Below are positions 31,864 through 42,122 of a stretch of DNA of 64,000 bases, piece by piece. The position numbers and the translations under genes are program-made. Positions within the stretch are counted from its first letter, which is position 1. The number at the start of each line of letters is the position of its first letter. Below the pieces are notes generated by a model. That model was not told the origin of the DNA. It searched no databases and saw only the letters and a program-made list of their open reading frames with translations. This DNA comes from Gracilaria domingensis (Eukaryota > Rhodophyta > Florideophyceae > Gracilariales > Gracilariaceae): contig VCMS01000052.1 in NCBI GenBank assembly GCA_022539475.1, forward strand, positions 124,001 through 188,000. Reading direction: 5' to 3'.

Positions 31864-32639
31864 GGCGCTGTGGTGCCAAAAGTGTAGAGCTGCATGGGAA
31901 ATGCGATCAAGGACGAAAGCAGATGCGCATTTGACAAGCTTATCAACGGGATCACTAGTTGTTCTATGACGAAGAAGTTGTCGTAGAAGATGCATTGATG
32001 ATTTGCGGTTAAAGGGCAAAGACTGGGGACAAGATGGCATGTGCACATGCTGAGAGACAGGAATGGATACTCGGTTCAGAAGGGCGGCAACAAGGAGGGC
32101 TGCAAGCGGAGAGCCAGCGGCCAGCGCGCGTGGCGCGTCATTGCTGGACATTGGTGTAACAGCTGTACTTTTTGTAGGAACACACAAGAAGTTTTGAAGA
32201 ACGCCAGCAGCGCCTGCCAGGCGCTTCCGCGCTGCAACTGGCCAACGCGCAGCAGCTGGCCAACGCGCAGCAGCTGCGCCACTCGCATGGCGCGTGTGCA
32301 ATGATTGCGTCAAGAAGCCAATCATGATTTTCCAACACAGCACACGCATGACCATGTGCCAGAAAAATGTTAGCTCACTTTCGCACATGTGTCGCAATGT
32401 CCATGCGTGGCAGACGTGTATCGTTGCCTCGCGAGGCATCTCCGATCCCTTCTTTGAAGAAATGCATCTTTGAAATGCGCCGAACGTTTTGGCAAAAACC
32501 TAATTCATTTCCGATGGTTTTCATTTTTTTCGTTAAAACTGTTATTCTCAAATCAAGTAAAAACATCCAAAATATTCATCCCGTTTTGAAACGAGGACCG
32601 CGTTTCCTCGTTGCCCACCAGGCTCTCTCGGTACCGCAA
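31864..32639. other. Intergenic region with an 18-bp duplication
   Basis: No gene seen. Near 32238-32276 the unit CTGGCCAACGCGCAGCAG is tandemly repeated about 2.3 times. Confidence 0.5.
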
Positions 32640-34142
32640 TCAATCCAAATCTTGAGCAGCAGCTCGCAAGTTCTTCGCCAGAATATTGTACCGATGATTT
32701 GCGTCATCGACAAGCTGCACTTGAAGTCTCCCATTTTCGAGCTCACTGCGTACCACTGTTGCAAGCATTCCGTTCAAGCTCTTCTTCTTCTTCAAGCCAT
32801 GTAGCTGTACAACGTCCCCATTGCGAAACGCACCTTCAGCTTGCGTAACACCATTTTCGCGCTGAATCACGTCATAAGCAGCTACGGCCGCTCTTCTTCT
32901 TGCGCTCACATTGCGCCCTGCGCTACAGCTGATACCATGTTTGTTCATGAAATCGTTCAGTTCAGCTGCACCCATAGATTCCACCTGCGTTTCCCATACA
33001 AGCTTCAACAGCTCTTCTCTCTCCCGAACTCCCCGATAACTGACACAGTTTTCATTCAGGTAGTCCTTCATCTGTGAAACGGACATATCTTCTCCCACAA
33101 ATGTTACCGGACGCTTCTCGCTCGCGCTGGCTGCCGCATTCGTTTGTTTTGAATCGGGTTGTACCCGCGTGGTGGGTAAATGTAATGGCGAACTCGCATT
33201 CCGCTCTGTCACATCGTCTACTTCAGGTTCCAAAACAACCTTTTGTTGACGAGGAAGGAGATGGATGGGATTTGAACCCACACGCTCAATCTTGGAGAAG
33301 GAATGCGTCAACTCGTGACTCTCTTCACGGTAACACCTTTCGCATAGATCATAATTAAAGCACTCCTCACACTTGAAGCGCGAACCCCTGATTCCTATCG
33401 CTCTACACGCATCACAGGTTACTGAAGTGTGAACGACAAAGCACTTGGCGGTCTCTCCTCGGGCGCAGTCAAATTCACACGAACACGCCCCAGACTCAAT
33501 GCCTTTGCAATGCTTGCAGTGGCCTGCGGCCGAGCACTCTGTAGACTCTTTAGGAGGGCAGCCATGGTCACAGCCGCCAGATCCTTCGAGACCCCTGCAG
33601 TGAACACAGTGCTTGGACAGGGTTTCTGTAACCTCTCCGAGAATGAGTTTTGCGAAACGCTGAATGGCTATTTCTGCTTCCTTTTGGTTTCGTTCTTTCC
33701 ATCGCTTCAGGGGTTTCAGATAATATTTTTCCAGCCAAACAGGCTTGAACACCATGATTGTGGATATTTGAACTTGTTTACCACCAAGCAGTGCAGATGA
33801 ACTGACGGCGAGTACGTTCGTAACCTTCTTGATCTCGAAGAACATGTTCTCTTTGTTTCCGCAAAGCTGCCCTGACTCATCGAGGAATATAGTCTTGTCC
33901 AACATTTCCGACGCGCTGAATGGCTCCGCAGCCAGCTCAAAAACTGCTTCTTGACGCGCTTGAGGTAGCTTGTGCACGTTTTTGTAGTCGACGAGCTCGT
34001 CGACAATGATATCGATCCCGCAACTTAGGGTACAACTGCGCAGATAGAACGATAAGCGACATACGTCATGATTCGGAACAACTACTTCCCGTACGTTGGA
34101 CGCTCGCATGGAGCGCTCTTGCGATGTTGCCAGTGCTGCCAT
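32640..34142 (-). CDS. ZZ-type zinc-finger protein with SAP-like C-terminal motifs
   Basis: 500 residues from ATG 34142. A ZZ zinc finger occupies about 239-285 (VTCDACRAIGIRG, FKCEECFNYDLCERC, then HELTHSF), the family's C-x2-C...C-x2-C...C-x2-C...H-x3-H pattern. ZZ domains are protein-interaction modules. Just before it (about 178-235) is another Cys/His-rich region (HCVHCRG, CDHGC, HCKHCKG, CSCEFDC). After it, 352-385 (MSVSQMKDYLNENCVSYRG...EELLKLV) and 390-425 look like two SAP/ARMET-type helix-loop-helix motifs. Residues 440-495 form a small beta domain (GDVVQLHGL..LNGMLATVV..GRLQVQL). No signal peptide or membrane segment, so probably cytosolic or nuclear. Partner unknown. Confidence 0.8.
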   Translation of the reverse strand: MAALATSQERSMRASNVREVVVPNHDVCRLSFYLRSCTLSCGIDIIVDELVDYKNVHKLPQARQEAVFELAAEPFSASEMLDKTIFLDESGQLCGNKENMFFEIKKVTNVLAVSSSALLGGKQVQISTIMVFKPVWLEKYYLKPLKRWKERNQKEAEIAIQRFAKLILGEVTETLSKHCVHCRGLEGSGGCDHGCPPKESTECSAAGHCKHCKGIESGACSCEFDCARGETAKCFVVHTSVTCDACRAIGIRGSRFKCEECFNYDLCERCYREESHELTHSFSKIERVGSNPIHLLPRQQKVVLEPEVDDVTERNASSPLHLPTTRVQPDSKQTNAAASASEKRPVTFVGEDMSVSQMKDYLNENCVSYRGVREREELLKLVWETQVESMGAAELNDFMNKHGISCSAGRNVSARRRAAVAAYDVIQRENGVTQAEGAFRNGDVVQLHGLKKKKSLNGMLATVVRSELENGRLQVQLVDDANHRYNILAKNLRAAAQDLD

Positions 34143-36362
34143 GGTGAACAGGTTATATCAAACACACCTACAAGACCGAACGCGATAGACCGCTTTGTTT
34201 CCAGTCGAAACTCATGCAGAAAGAAGAATTGCGGTGAAGCGAAGCTGAAAAAGTTTCGTGGGACAGCAAGAAAACTCACCCTACCCTGGATAAACACACA
34301 TTCGTGTCGCGCCGTGTAAGCAACGTGCTAGTTGTCTGCATGCCCCCATCCGCTGCTGCGAAGAGGTTGGTGTAGGAGGGCCAAAGCCTAAAAAGCGGCG
34401 AGAACCCCGTCACGTTTTCGAAATGAAGGTATTCGCAGAAGAGGGCTAACAGTTTTATTCAATTTGTCTCGTTGGCATGGTTGCACGGAAGGATGCCCCC
34501 AAGGGTATGCCACGCGCTTTTGTCATTTGCAATTTGGTTTGAGCAGCTCAGAACATGCAACTGCGGAATTCATTCAGGTGCGCTGTGAGAAACGAGGCCG
34601 CTGTGCCCCTGACCTTCTTGACGAGTAAATCGCGACGGTGCTTCCCATAGTACGTGGAGGAGGCACAGGCAACGTGGCAAATGTATGATGCTGTGGCCTG
34701 GTTGTGCTCGCGTCACCCTCCAGTCGTTGCGGCGGAAAAAGGTGCAGACTGGAGCTGCTGCTTGGAAAGGGATGTATTGGAACGTGCAGAGAACACAATC
34801 GTCGGCATTAGACATTCGGAGAAGCAATTCGAAGTGGACGTCCCTCAGTTCTTCATTATCTACACTTGTGTGCCTTCGTACATAGCAACGAAGTTGAATC
34901 GCACAAGTCAGAAAAGTCATGCCATGAGAGTGGCTGATTTTGCGGAAAATATAATTTTCCAAGTTTCTTTTTGCACTTTACCAAACACGTTAACTACTAG
35001 AACACGACGAACACCACGCCACATCGCTTGGTTAACCGCAAGTTAACCTTTGTTGGCGCGAGGCTGTCAAGTAACCCTTTTGGAGATGGAGCTCCACCTT
35101 CTCAGCCAAATTCCAAACAGTACATCCCCTAGCTAGAGAAATAACATCTCCGTCCGTCATTATATTTCTCCACGGGTTTAAAGGAAGCTTTTTGTACATG
35201 CACAAAAAAGGCTCCTATTAATACCATGCGCATCAGGCGACCGTTGTCACATCGGTAGCGGATGTCACTTCCCATAAAACGCATCTGCGTCAATGACCTC
35301 AACCAAAAATGCATATCGTTGCGTCTACAGAAACGCATGGGACTGGAGACTTCCTCAACGTCGATCAAGTTTTCCTCAGAGAATATGATTTAGAGCAGGA
35401 ACCCTAGCGGATTTTCTTTGTTATCAGCTCAGACTTTATTTTTTCAGTGACGTAACACTCTCACTCAAAACATTCCTTTTTTGCCAGCGGTTGTGTGAAA
35501 AATACCACAAGTAGATGATTTACCACGAGCATAACAAGCGAGAAAGTGGGTGTGGTGTAATTACACCTGTAATCGTAATAACGGCGTCTTGATATGCCAG
35601 AACTTGTCACAATTCAGACATGGAAAGCACGCAAAAAGCCTCTTTATAGCTAAAAGTCAGGCTTCTAGAAACAGAAGCCCGAAGCCCGTAGAGGGTTTGA
35701 TAGGGTGCCCGTATACCGGTACAGACATAAGAATATGGTAACTCTGAATGTTGAGAAGCTCAGCTGGATCTACATCAACTCAAGTACGCTTCGGGGTCAA
35801 GTTTACGTACCTCTTTACCTTCCACCTTCGTTTGGGCCTTCAATTTGCCGCATGAAAATGATGGAACCAGACAGAAATTTTATCTTAATATTTGGATTTT
35901 AAAAAACTTGAGAAAATTTGGGGTTTAGCCAACTTTTATAGTCACTAAAATTCGGAATTTTAGACGAACTCTTTTTTCTCAACTTTAATTGTACTTTGGG
36001 GAATTCATTTATGGATTTATACCAGGAGGCTCGAGAATTGGTTCCATTCGTCATACTGCACCAAAACGATATCCGTTGTCCGTGTGTTGTTGATTCGTCA
36101 TGCCGTTGTTGGCGAGATGAGGAAAAAAAATTATGGAAAGCCGGCGGAACGTACTATGCTCGTTTAGGCAGTATTGAAAGGTTAGTCATGCATCAGATGT
36201 GACATATGCTTCCAAAGTACTCGACGTTCGCCAGAGTGGAATACTCTGTCAATTAACACATGCACGGAGCGAATTTATCTGACGACAGTTAGAAATCGAT
36301 CAGCAATCGTAATGACAAGTCTTTTTGACGCTCCAAGCTTCCCGCAGCCCCGATCCTCAACG
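34143..36362. other. 2.2-kb intergenic region, no supported gene
   Basis: ORFs of 60-130 residues on both strands (for example minus 34962-34570, plus 34654-35046) overlap one another and lack domains, signal peptides or codon bias. The part from 35400 onward is AT-rich. Some decayed sequence is likely, but nothing is recognisable. Confidence 0.45.
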
Positions 36363-36370
36363 TATAAAAG
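36363..36370 (+). promoter_or_regulatory. TATA box of the small secreted protein gene
   Basis: TATAAAAG, 73 bp before the ATG at 36443. Confidence 0.6.
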
Positions 36371-36442
36371 AGAAGCCTTCGCTTCATCTACCTTCATGAA
36401 ACGACAAAGAACGTTTTCCATCCAGTCGGATCCAACTTCATC

Positions 36443-37030
36443 ATGTTCATCACCGCAATCTTCTTTGCCATTTTCATTTGTGCAGTAGCAGCTTCGGGAT
36501 GCTCAACGAGAGTGCTTTTTCCACCAACTGTTCTAGACAGAACGCATACGCAACGCTTCCCCTGCGGTTTGAGTCGATGTCCTTCGACCAGTAGCGTCAA
36601 AGTCACAGAACGGTATATTCTTTATTATCCTCCACATGCAGAGTCCAGCCCCGAAATATGTCCCGCATACTACGTTTTCAGCACGAACACAAGCCCAGCG
36701 ATCATTTACTATCCGGAATCACGGAAGCCGGCCCCGGATGCTGGTATTGGATGCCGCGGGGAGCAGGAGAAACACAAGGTAGTGTCAGTGCCTCGAGCGC
36801 AGCATCTAGCGCGTTTCACCAACGATTTGAATAAAATTGTTGTCGGCATGACCAAATTGCGTGATCTCAGTTGTCGACCTAATGAAATGCAGCCCATAAA
36901 TGAGAAGTACCTGAATCCATGGTTGGAAGCGCCTATAACCTATCTGAGATCAGTCGCATACACACATGGAATTTGTTTGGATTTCGACTCGAATGATATC
37001 AGTTTCGAGTCCCCAACTCACAGGTGCTAG
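36443..37030 (+). CDS. Small secreted Cys-rich protein, family not recognised
   Basis: 195 residues starting MFITAIFFAIFICAVAASGC, a strong signal peptide with cleavage near residue 17-19. The mature part has eight Cys (in SGC, FPC, SRC, EIC, IGC, LSC, GIC and the C-terminal RC), suggesting four disulfides. Tyr-rich segments (YILYYPP, YYVFST, IIYYPE) suggest a beta-rich fold. No transmembrane or GPI-like tail. A TATA box 73 bp upstream and AATAAA-type sequence about 100 bp downstream (near 37132) frame a compact single-exon gene. No family assigned; a wall, matrix or defence protein is possible. Confidence 0.7.
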   Translation: MFITAIFFAIFICAVAASGCSTRVLFPPTVLDRTHTQRFPCGLSRCPSTSSVKVTERYILYYPPHAESSPEICPAYYVFSTNTSPAIIYYPESRKPAPDAGIGCRGEQEKHKVVSVPRAQHLARFTNDLNKIVVGMTKLRDLSCRPNEMQPINEKYLNPWLEAPITYLRSVAYTHGICLDFDSNDISFESPTHRC

Positions 37031-37530
37031 GAGGAGGACGTTTCTAGAAAAACAATGGTATGCTACAAGAATAACGAATATCTCGCTACTTTGCTTTCAC
37101 AGCTTTGCACAATTTGTTGCTTCAGACATTTGAAATAAACTTCTGCGGGCACAGCAGCTGCAGTCACAGGCATTTTACTACTGCGTCTCAGAACTATCCC
37201 CACATTCCTTTCCATCTTCCTTCACCAGTGTATCCCAAGCACACAGAGAGGTAAATCCCATCAAAGAGACAAAAGGTCCGTTCAGGAAAAAATGACTACA
37301 CAAGCACTTGCGAATGTCATTTCGGCCTTTGGAAGCAGTCAATCTCCATACTTCCTGTCTTATGCACGGCTCAGGGCACAGCCGAGACGGGGGACACCTT
37401 CCTCCTTGTGTTGGTTGGTGTCTGTGTCATTTTATGGCTACTCGTCATTTATGCCTGGTAGGTGAGCGGTGAAAGACTATGAATCGCACTACCGTCTTCG
37501 TTTCGAACCGAATTCACAACGTACCAAAAT
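37031..37530. other. Intergenic region
   Basis: 3' flank of the secreted protein and unassigned sequence; no ORF of note. Confidence 0.45.
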
Positions 37531-37764
37531 ATGACAGTACCGGACGAAGACGAGGCATCGCGGTCATCAACAGAAGCTAAGGGAACAGAAGCTGATTCTC
37601 AACTCCCTTGTTCAGACGATTCGGCTCGATCTGAATGTCAGCCGGGTGAAGATTCTCCTCATGATTTCCGGGGGTTGGTGTGGTTTGCATTGGCCGCTTT
37701 GTGCTTCTCCTTCATGACCGTTGTCATACGCCTTAGTTCGGTGCAATTTCCATCTTACACATAA
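37531..37764 (+). pseudogene. N-terminal fragment of a drug/metabolite transporter (EamA-like)
   Basis: 77 residues: an acidic soluble head (1-48) and one membrane helix, GLVWFALAALCFSFMTVVI, followed by RLSS. That is the usual start of the first helix of DMT/EamA and nucleotide-sugar-type transporters, which normally have about ten helices. The frame ends at TAA 37762 as the sequence becomes AT-rich. No GT donor sits at the break, so this looks like a truncation by the adjoining mobile sequence rather than an exon. Family call is moderate because it rests on one helix. Confidence 0.5.
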
Positions 37765-37959
37765 AAAATTATACCACAAAGATAAACCTTAAATTCCTTT
37801 CCAAAGGAAATGAATTTACAATTGCTAGTAATAGCCTGGATAATTATATACCTTTAATTTTTGTGAAAATGCTCGTAATTCGGTATCGCGTTTAATACAC
37901 CATCGTTAAGAACCTAAACTTTGCTATGACTAAAACGACTAAATATTTTTTTACCGTCG

Positions 37960-38022
37960 TAGTCATTCAGTCAGTAGTCACCCATTTTTTACCTTAGTCA
38001 GTCAGTCACAAATACTGCCCTG
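37960..38022 (-). mobile_element. Terminus of a hAT-like DNA element with AGTCA subterminal repeats
   Basis: Read on the minus strand from 38022: CAGGGCAGTATTTGTGACT, followed by repeated TGACTGACTGAC. A second terminus in the opposite orientation at 48005 reads CAGGGCCGTTTTTGTGACT, so 17 of 19 bases agree. CAGGG ends and short subterminal repeats are typical of hAT elements. The other end was not found; it may be near the transporter break at 37765. Confidence 0.5.
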
Positions 38023-38099
38023 TATTTTTCTGAATCACAAAGTAGATGCCAGGCGAGAAAATGCTCAAAAATTCTTTATACAAGATATGTCTCATTTTA

Positions 38100-38660
38100 T
38101 GGAATGCCCCAAACCGCCTTCGCCCATCAGAGGCGGTGCCACCGTCGCCCCGCTCTCTGCGCCTCACACTCGCCGCCCCCCTTCAGCCGCGCCGGACGCC
38201 ACTCGCATCCGGCTTCAGCCGAAAGCAACACAATGCACTGCCCCGACGTAGCCCTCTAGAGCAAATCCCACCGCCGCACAGCTTTCCACGTCCCACACTT
38301 GATACTTTCCGTCCCCAGACCCGCACACCATCATTCTCCCTCCCATCACCGATGATCGCAAAGCAATGCAGCGCGACAATGAGAACATCGCAAGGCTCAA
38401 GCAGATGCCTCTCCTTCCAACCTCCCATATCTCAGACGTCGCGGCCAGCTGTCTCGCATACCACGTGCCTTCCATCAACGCAGAAAGACACGCATACGCA
38501 AAGTACGAATACTAGTTCGCATGCTTTACGTTATGTAAAGCGATCTGGATTCTCTGTAACATTATTAATCCCCTCTACATACACATCGGTATCCGCATTC
38601 CTAACTGCGTTCGGCGCACGCACCATAGACGTGTCGGCACTGATGACCATAACAGAATGA
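38100..38660 (-). pseudogene. Third, heavily decayed NLR-WD40 copy
   Basis: On the minus strand, about 38630-38540 encodes APNAVRNADTDVYVEGINNV and then a TENPDRFT-like stretch, matching the segment just before NB-ARC in the two intact copies (NAPADLGSDAYVEGMNNV). Directly after, 38478-38215 encodes WD40-type sequence (IWEVGRRG, SGDGKYQVWDVES, VGAVHCVAFG). The NB-ARC domain between them is deleted, and frames are broken. This is a relic of the same family, 8 kb beyond the tandem pair and in inverted orientation. Confidence 0.75.
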
Positions 38661-39905
38661 AAGATGGATGAACTTGAGTGAATGGGTGTTTACTTCTGGT
38701 AGTCTATGCAAGTCTGACTGGGTGATCCCGTAGTCTACAACAGTCGGTACTAGCGGTCTTGTAGTCTACCTGTAGCGCACAGCCTGTGCGTCACTGCAGT
38801 CACAGGATGCAGCCTGTGCTGCAGCCAGGTCGTAGTGTCAAACTCTGTGCACCAAACTCTAGCACGGTTGGCACTCTGTGCATTCGCTACGCTGACCTTG
38901 TACAGTCTTCACAAACAGACAGTTAGAAATTTCGGATACGTGTACTAGCAAAAAGAGCAATTATTGTTCGCCTAAAATTTGTGATCTTTATTTGTTGGTG
39001 AAGTGGGCTTTGATGACAATCATCTGCTTGTCATCGAGAGAAAGGCAACTACCTTTCTCCCACAGCTTGATCCAAAAAGATACAGCTGTACCCGGGAAAT
39101 GGGTGGGAGGGAAAAGAAAGGAAGCGTACAGTAGCACTTCAAAAGGTGGAGGCAAGAAAACGAGAGATGGCGAAGAACGATCTGACGATGAAGGTGATCA
39201 GATCGGTTCTACGCAGCTTGTATGTTTTCTTGCCTCCCAAATCGACGGCTGAAATAAATTAACTTCTTCACTGCGTTTGAAATGCCATAGACGTCAGACT
39301 TCGGAATAAATTAATGGCTTTGCACTGAATTTAATGAAGGGCATTCATATTAGTTAGAGCAGTTCTGCTCAAAGCGTTTCCAAGCATTTGAAGAAGCATA
39401 GCCTTCGGCATCCTCCGCTTCATTGAACCCTTCGAAACATCATAATCTTCGATCACAGAATTTTGTTGTGTTTCCTCGGCTGCTGGCTGTCCACACTGAC
39501 ATGTGCAACCGAATGCGACAACCGCTGAACACGGTTGTCGGGAATGTTTTTCAGTCGCTCATTTGTTCTGACCAACGGGCGCATTAGATTAGATAGAGGA
39601 AAATTTGAGGCAGCTCGGATAATTATTCGAAATCAAGTGATTTGCAGAACTTGAGTGAAACTAAATTAAGATATTAAGAAGAAACAAAATCAAACGCATT
39701 AAATTTCTGAAATCCTCTTATCACCGAGCTATTTACATCAGAAATTGAACCAAAATAAACATTATCGCTACTGTATTTCTATAGCAATGTTTTTCATATA
39801 TAAACGTAACAATTTTTAAATACCACAAAACGTTATTCACATGTCATCTTCAATACTTCAAAAGGGTCATGCGATCTTTTCTGTTTTGTTTTTGACTCTA
39901 TTGTG
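38661..39905. other. Intergenic region with LTR-like and AT-rich parts
   Basis: 38690-38930 contains repeated GTAGTCTAC motifs and CACAGCCTG/CAGGATGCAGCCTGTG inverted pairs, LTR-like in texture, but no borders were found. An 86-residue ORF at 38992-39252 (Lys/Gly/Asp-rich) lacks any domain. From 39600 the sequence is AT-rich. Confidence 0.4.
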
Positions 39906-40520
39906 ATGAATATCCCCATCACTCACATCGTAAAAAACAAGAGAATGACGAAAAGAGTCCATTTTGCTGGCGATGAAGGGAAAGGAGTCGAGCGGCCAGC
40001 AGGAAATCACGTCCGCAAATCTGGATTTCAATTCCACCGGGTACAGAAACTCTCTCCTCCAGTTCCGAATGAACAAAGTACTGTGCAATCGGATGACGGA
40101 ATGGCATTTGGGGATTTATCAAAAGTGATTGGGCATGAGAAGTTTAGAAGTCTCTCAGAGCTGATGGAGAGAGAATTAAGTGATGGTTTCAGTGAATGTG
40201 AAACTGAAGATTCAGAGCGGCCGTCTGCATTTTCGGAAATAATCGATGATGACACGTTGGAAAGTTTATCACTTCTTCTGGAGCTCCAGCAACATAGTCA
40301 AGGGCTACAATCAGAATCTAGAGAATCAAATCGGAAACAACCAGAATGTCTTGAATGTCTGAAAGAGGACAGTGAACCTGATCCTTTAATTTGTGCGCAT
40401 TCTTCACTGCGTTTCGCCGGGGACATTTCTGATCGTGAGAAAAAGCTGCAGAAGAAAAACACTAAGAAATTCCGCTCGCATTTATATCGTCATTTATTAT
40501 CTCTGTTTAATCGGATATGA
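39906..40520 (+). CDS. Hypothetical acidic protein
   Basis: 204 residues from ATG 39906. Hydrophilic, with a basic N-terminus (KNKRMTKRVHF), an acidic Ser/Glu-rich middle (residues 80-150) and a basic C-terminus (KKLQKKNTKKFRSHLYRHL). No signal peptide, membrane helix or motif. It stands alone in AT-rich sequence, so evidence that it is real is its length and composition only. Confidence 0.4.
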   Translation: MNIPITHIVKNKRMTKRVHFAGDEGKGVERPAGNHVRKSGFQFHRVQKLSPPVPNEQSTVQSDDGMAFGDLSKVIGHEKFRSLSELMERELSDGFSECETEDSERPSAFSEIIDDDTLESLSLLLELQQHSQGLQSESRESNRKQPECLECLKEDSEPDPLICAHSSLRFAGDISDREKKLQKKNTKKFRSHLYRHLLSLFNRI

Positions 40521-40712
40521 ATCGCCACTCTATCGGGTAAAAGTGGTTCAGAGGGCGACCAACAATTCTGAAGAAGGGATAGTTGTTAAAATTACATTTT
40601 ATGTTGTATACAATCCTTATACACTTGTTCGCTGTAACTTCCCCATAAATGAAAACTCGGAAAGAATTTGGTGCGGTCTGTTTCAATCAAATTTTAAAAG
40701 ATCTTTTTGGCA

Positions 40713-41331
40713 TTATTTTTCTCTCAAAATTTGCTTGTCCAAATTTATGATGGACACGCCAGAGTTGATGCTGCCGCCGTGCAGGCGAAATATACCTTCG
40801 AAGGTAGCCTTTGTAGGTGTACCGATACGATCATATTTATTTATCAACGAAACTGGCAGCACCATGTAGTTAGGGCCGAACGCAACCACATTTTGTGCGA
40901 CAAGAAACTCTGCAGCTTTGGGCAGCGAGAGAGACTGAGCCCCAGATCGGAACGAGCGTCCAGTCGACAGTAATCGATCTGCAGCTCCTTCAGCTCCGGC
41001 AGCGCCAGGTCCAAAATCACCTCTTCGTTGCGAGGGCCCATCGGGTTGGAGATCTGCACGCTCTCGAGCGCGGGCATGTGCGCGGCGGAGAAGGAGATGG
41101 CGCTGAGACGCACGCAGTCGAGGCGCAGGCGCTTGAGCTTGGGCATGTCGCCGGCGCGGCAGAAGTTGAGCACGGAGTGCGACTCGACGTCGTTGGTGGC
41201 GATGGTGAGCGAGCGGATTCGGGCGTGGCGGCTCGCGATGAAGTCGACGAGTTCCTGCTGCGTCGGGGCGAGCGAGGAGACGAGGCCCAGACGGCTTTGC
41301 CGGAGCGGTCGAGGACGAAGCCGAGAGGCAT
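40713..41331 (-). pseudogene. Decayed leucine-rich-repeat gene
   Basis: The minus strand carries an LRR-like protein split over three frames. MPLGFVLDRSGKAVW starts at 41331; after a frame change the main frame reads ELVDFIASRH, HSVLNFCRAGDMPKLKRLRL, MPALESVQISN and LPELKELQIDYCRLD; near 40900 another frame change leads into AFGPNYMVLPVSLINKYDR. Regular L-x2-L-x-I/L spacing supports an LRR solenoid. Two frameshifts make it non-functional unless sequencing errors are involved. A (GGC)10 microsatellite at 41332-41361 adjoins its start. The 266-residue Pro/Arg ORF across this region is a shadow frame. Confidence 0.5.
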
Positions 41332-41361
41332 GGCGGCGGCGGCGGCGGCGGCGGCGGCGGG
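41332..41361. repeat. (GGC)10 microsatellite
   Basis: Thirty bases of uninterrupted GGC, immediately upstream (minus sense) of the LRR remnant's ATG; it encodes poly-Ala in the matching minus frame. Confidence 0.95.
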
Positions 41362-41828
41362 CGATAGGGACGGGGAGCGAAGGTCGTGGTGGGCGTGGGG
41401 AGAGCGAATGGGTGCGGGGAGGGAGAGAGGTTGGCGGGAGGAAAGGGGCAGAACCTGTGCCACCTTCGCCTATACTTTCTTTGGGAAGCGGAGGCGGATG
41501 TGGCAGAGGCCAATCGGGCGGTGTTGGGCCGCGCTGTTTCGGTTGTTTCCCAATCTCGCGCCGACAGAATTACGCTTTGCGTGGTCGAATGGCCGGCGCC
41601 GCTCGTGGGCGGCTGACGTCAGCGTTCGCGCCAAAAGTGCGCGTCGTAAATGGATTTGAGAGCCTTTCTCAGTCTCTCGTATCTCACTCGCACAATTTGC
41701 TTCACTCGTGGCTACGTGTACACCAAATCGTATCATTCGAATCGCCTGCTCGCATTTCAAAACCACCTCGCGCAATAGTGCACACAGTTTCATGCACATC
41801 TTCGCGCACTTCTTCCGAGATCGCGACG

Positions 41829-42122
41829 ATGGCAACGGCTCTCAGCCGCACAGCCCTACAGAAGAACAAGCGCTGCCACTCCAACAAATTCAGCAGGAAA
41901 CAGTTATCACAGGTATCCCAGGAGGTGAGGCGTCTGAAGACGAGATTCGGACATCTTTTGGAGCCGTCAGCAGTCAATTATAAGCGCCAGTTTGATATGG
42001 GACGAAACAAGCTAGGATGTGTAAGTAGAAGACGTTGCGAATACGCTGACACGAGCAGCGTGGCCACGTACACATGTGGTATAATGGAATCAATTCAAGA
42101 GACAAGACTTTATTTGAGATGA
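41829..42122 (+). CDS. Small hypothetical basic protein
   Basis: 97 residues from ATG 41829, very rich in Lys/Arg/Gln/Ser (NKRCHSNKFSRKQLSQ, EVRRLKTRFGHL). The frame stays open far upstream without meaning, so only this ATG-initiated part is considered. A cytosine/thymine-rich leader precedes it. No motif and no membrane segment. It could equally be chance. Confidence 0.25.
   Translation: MATALSRTALQKNKRCHSNKFSRKQLSQVSQEVRRLKTRFGHLLEPSAVNYKRQFDMGRNKLGCVSRRRCEYADTSSVATYTCGIMESIQETRLYLR

Noticed and set aside
33265-33283. T-arm-like ATGGGATTTGAACCCAC (tRNA on the minus strand)
   Set aside because: No matching acceptor, D or anticodon stems upstream; the bases encode ERVGSNPI inside the ZZ protein frame.
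40713-41513. 266-codon Pro/Arg/Ala ORF on the minus strand
   Set aside because: A shadow of the LRR frame in GC-rich sequence; only its last 60 codons belong to the LRR remnant after a frame change.
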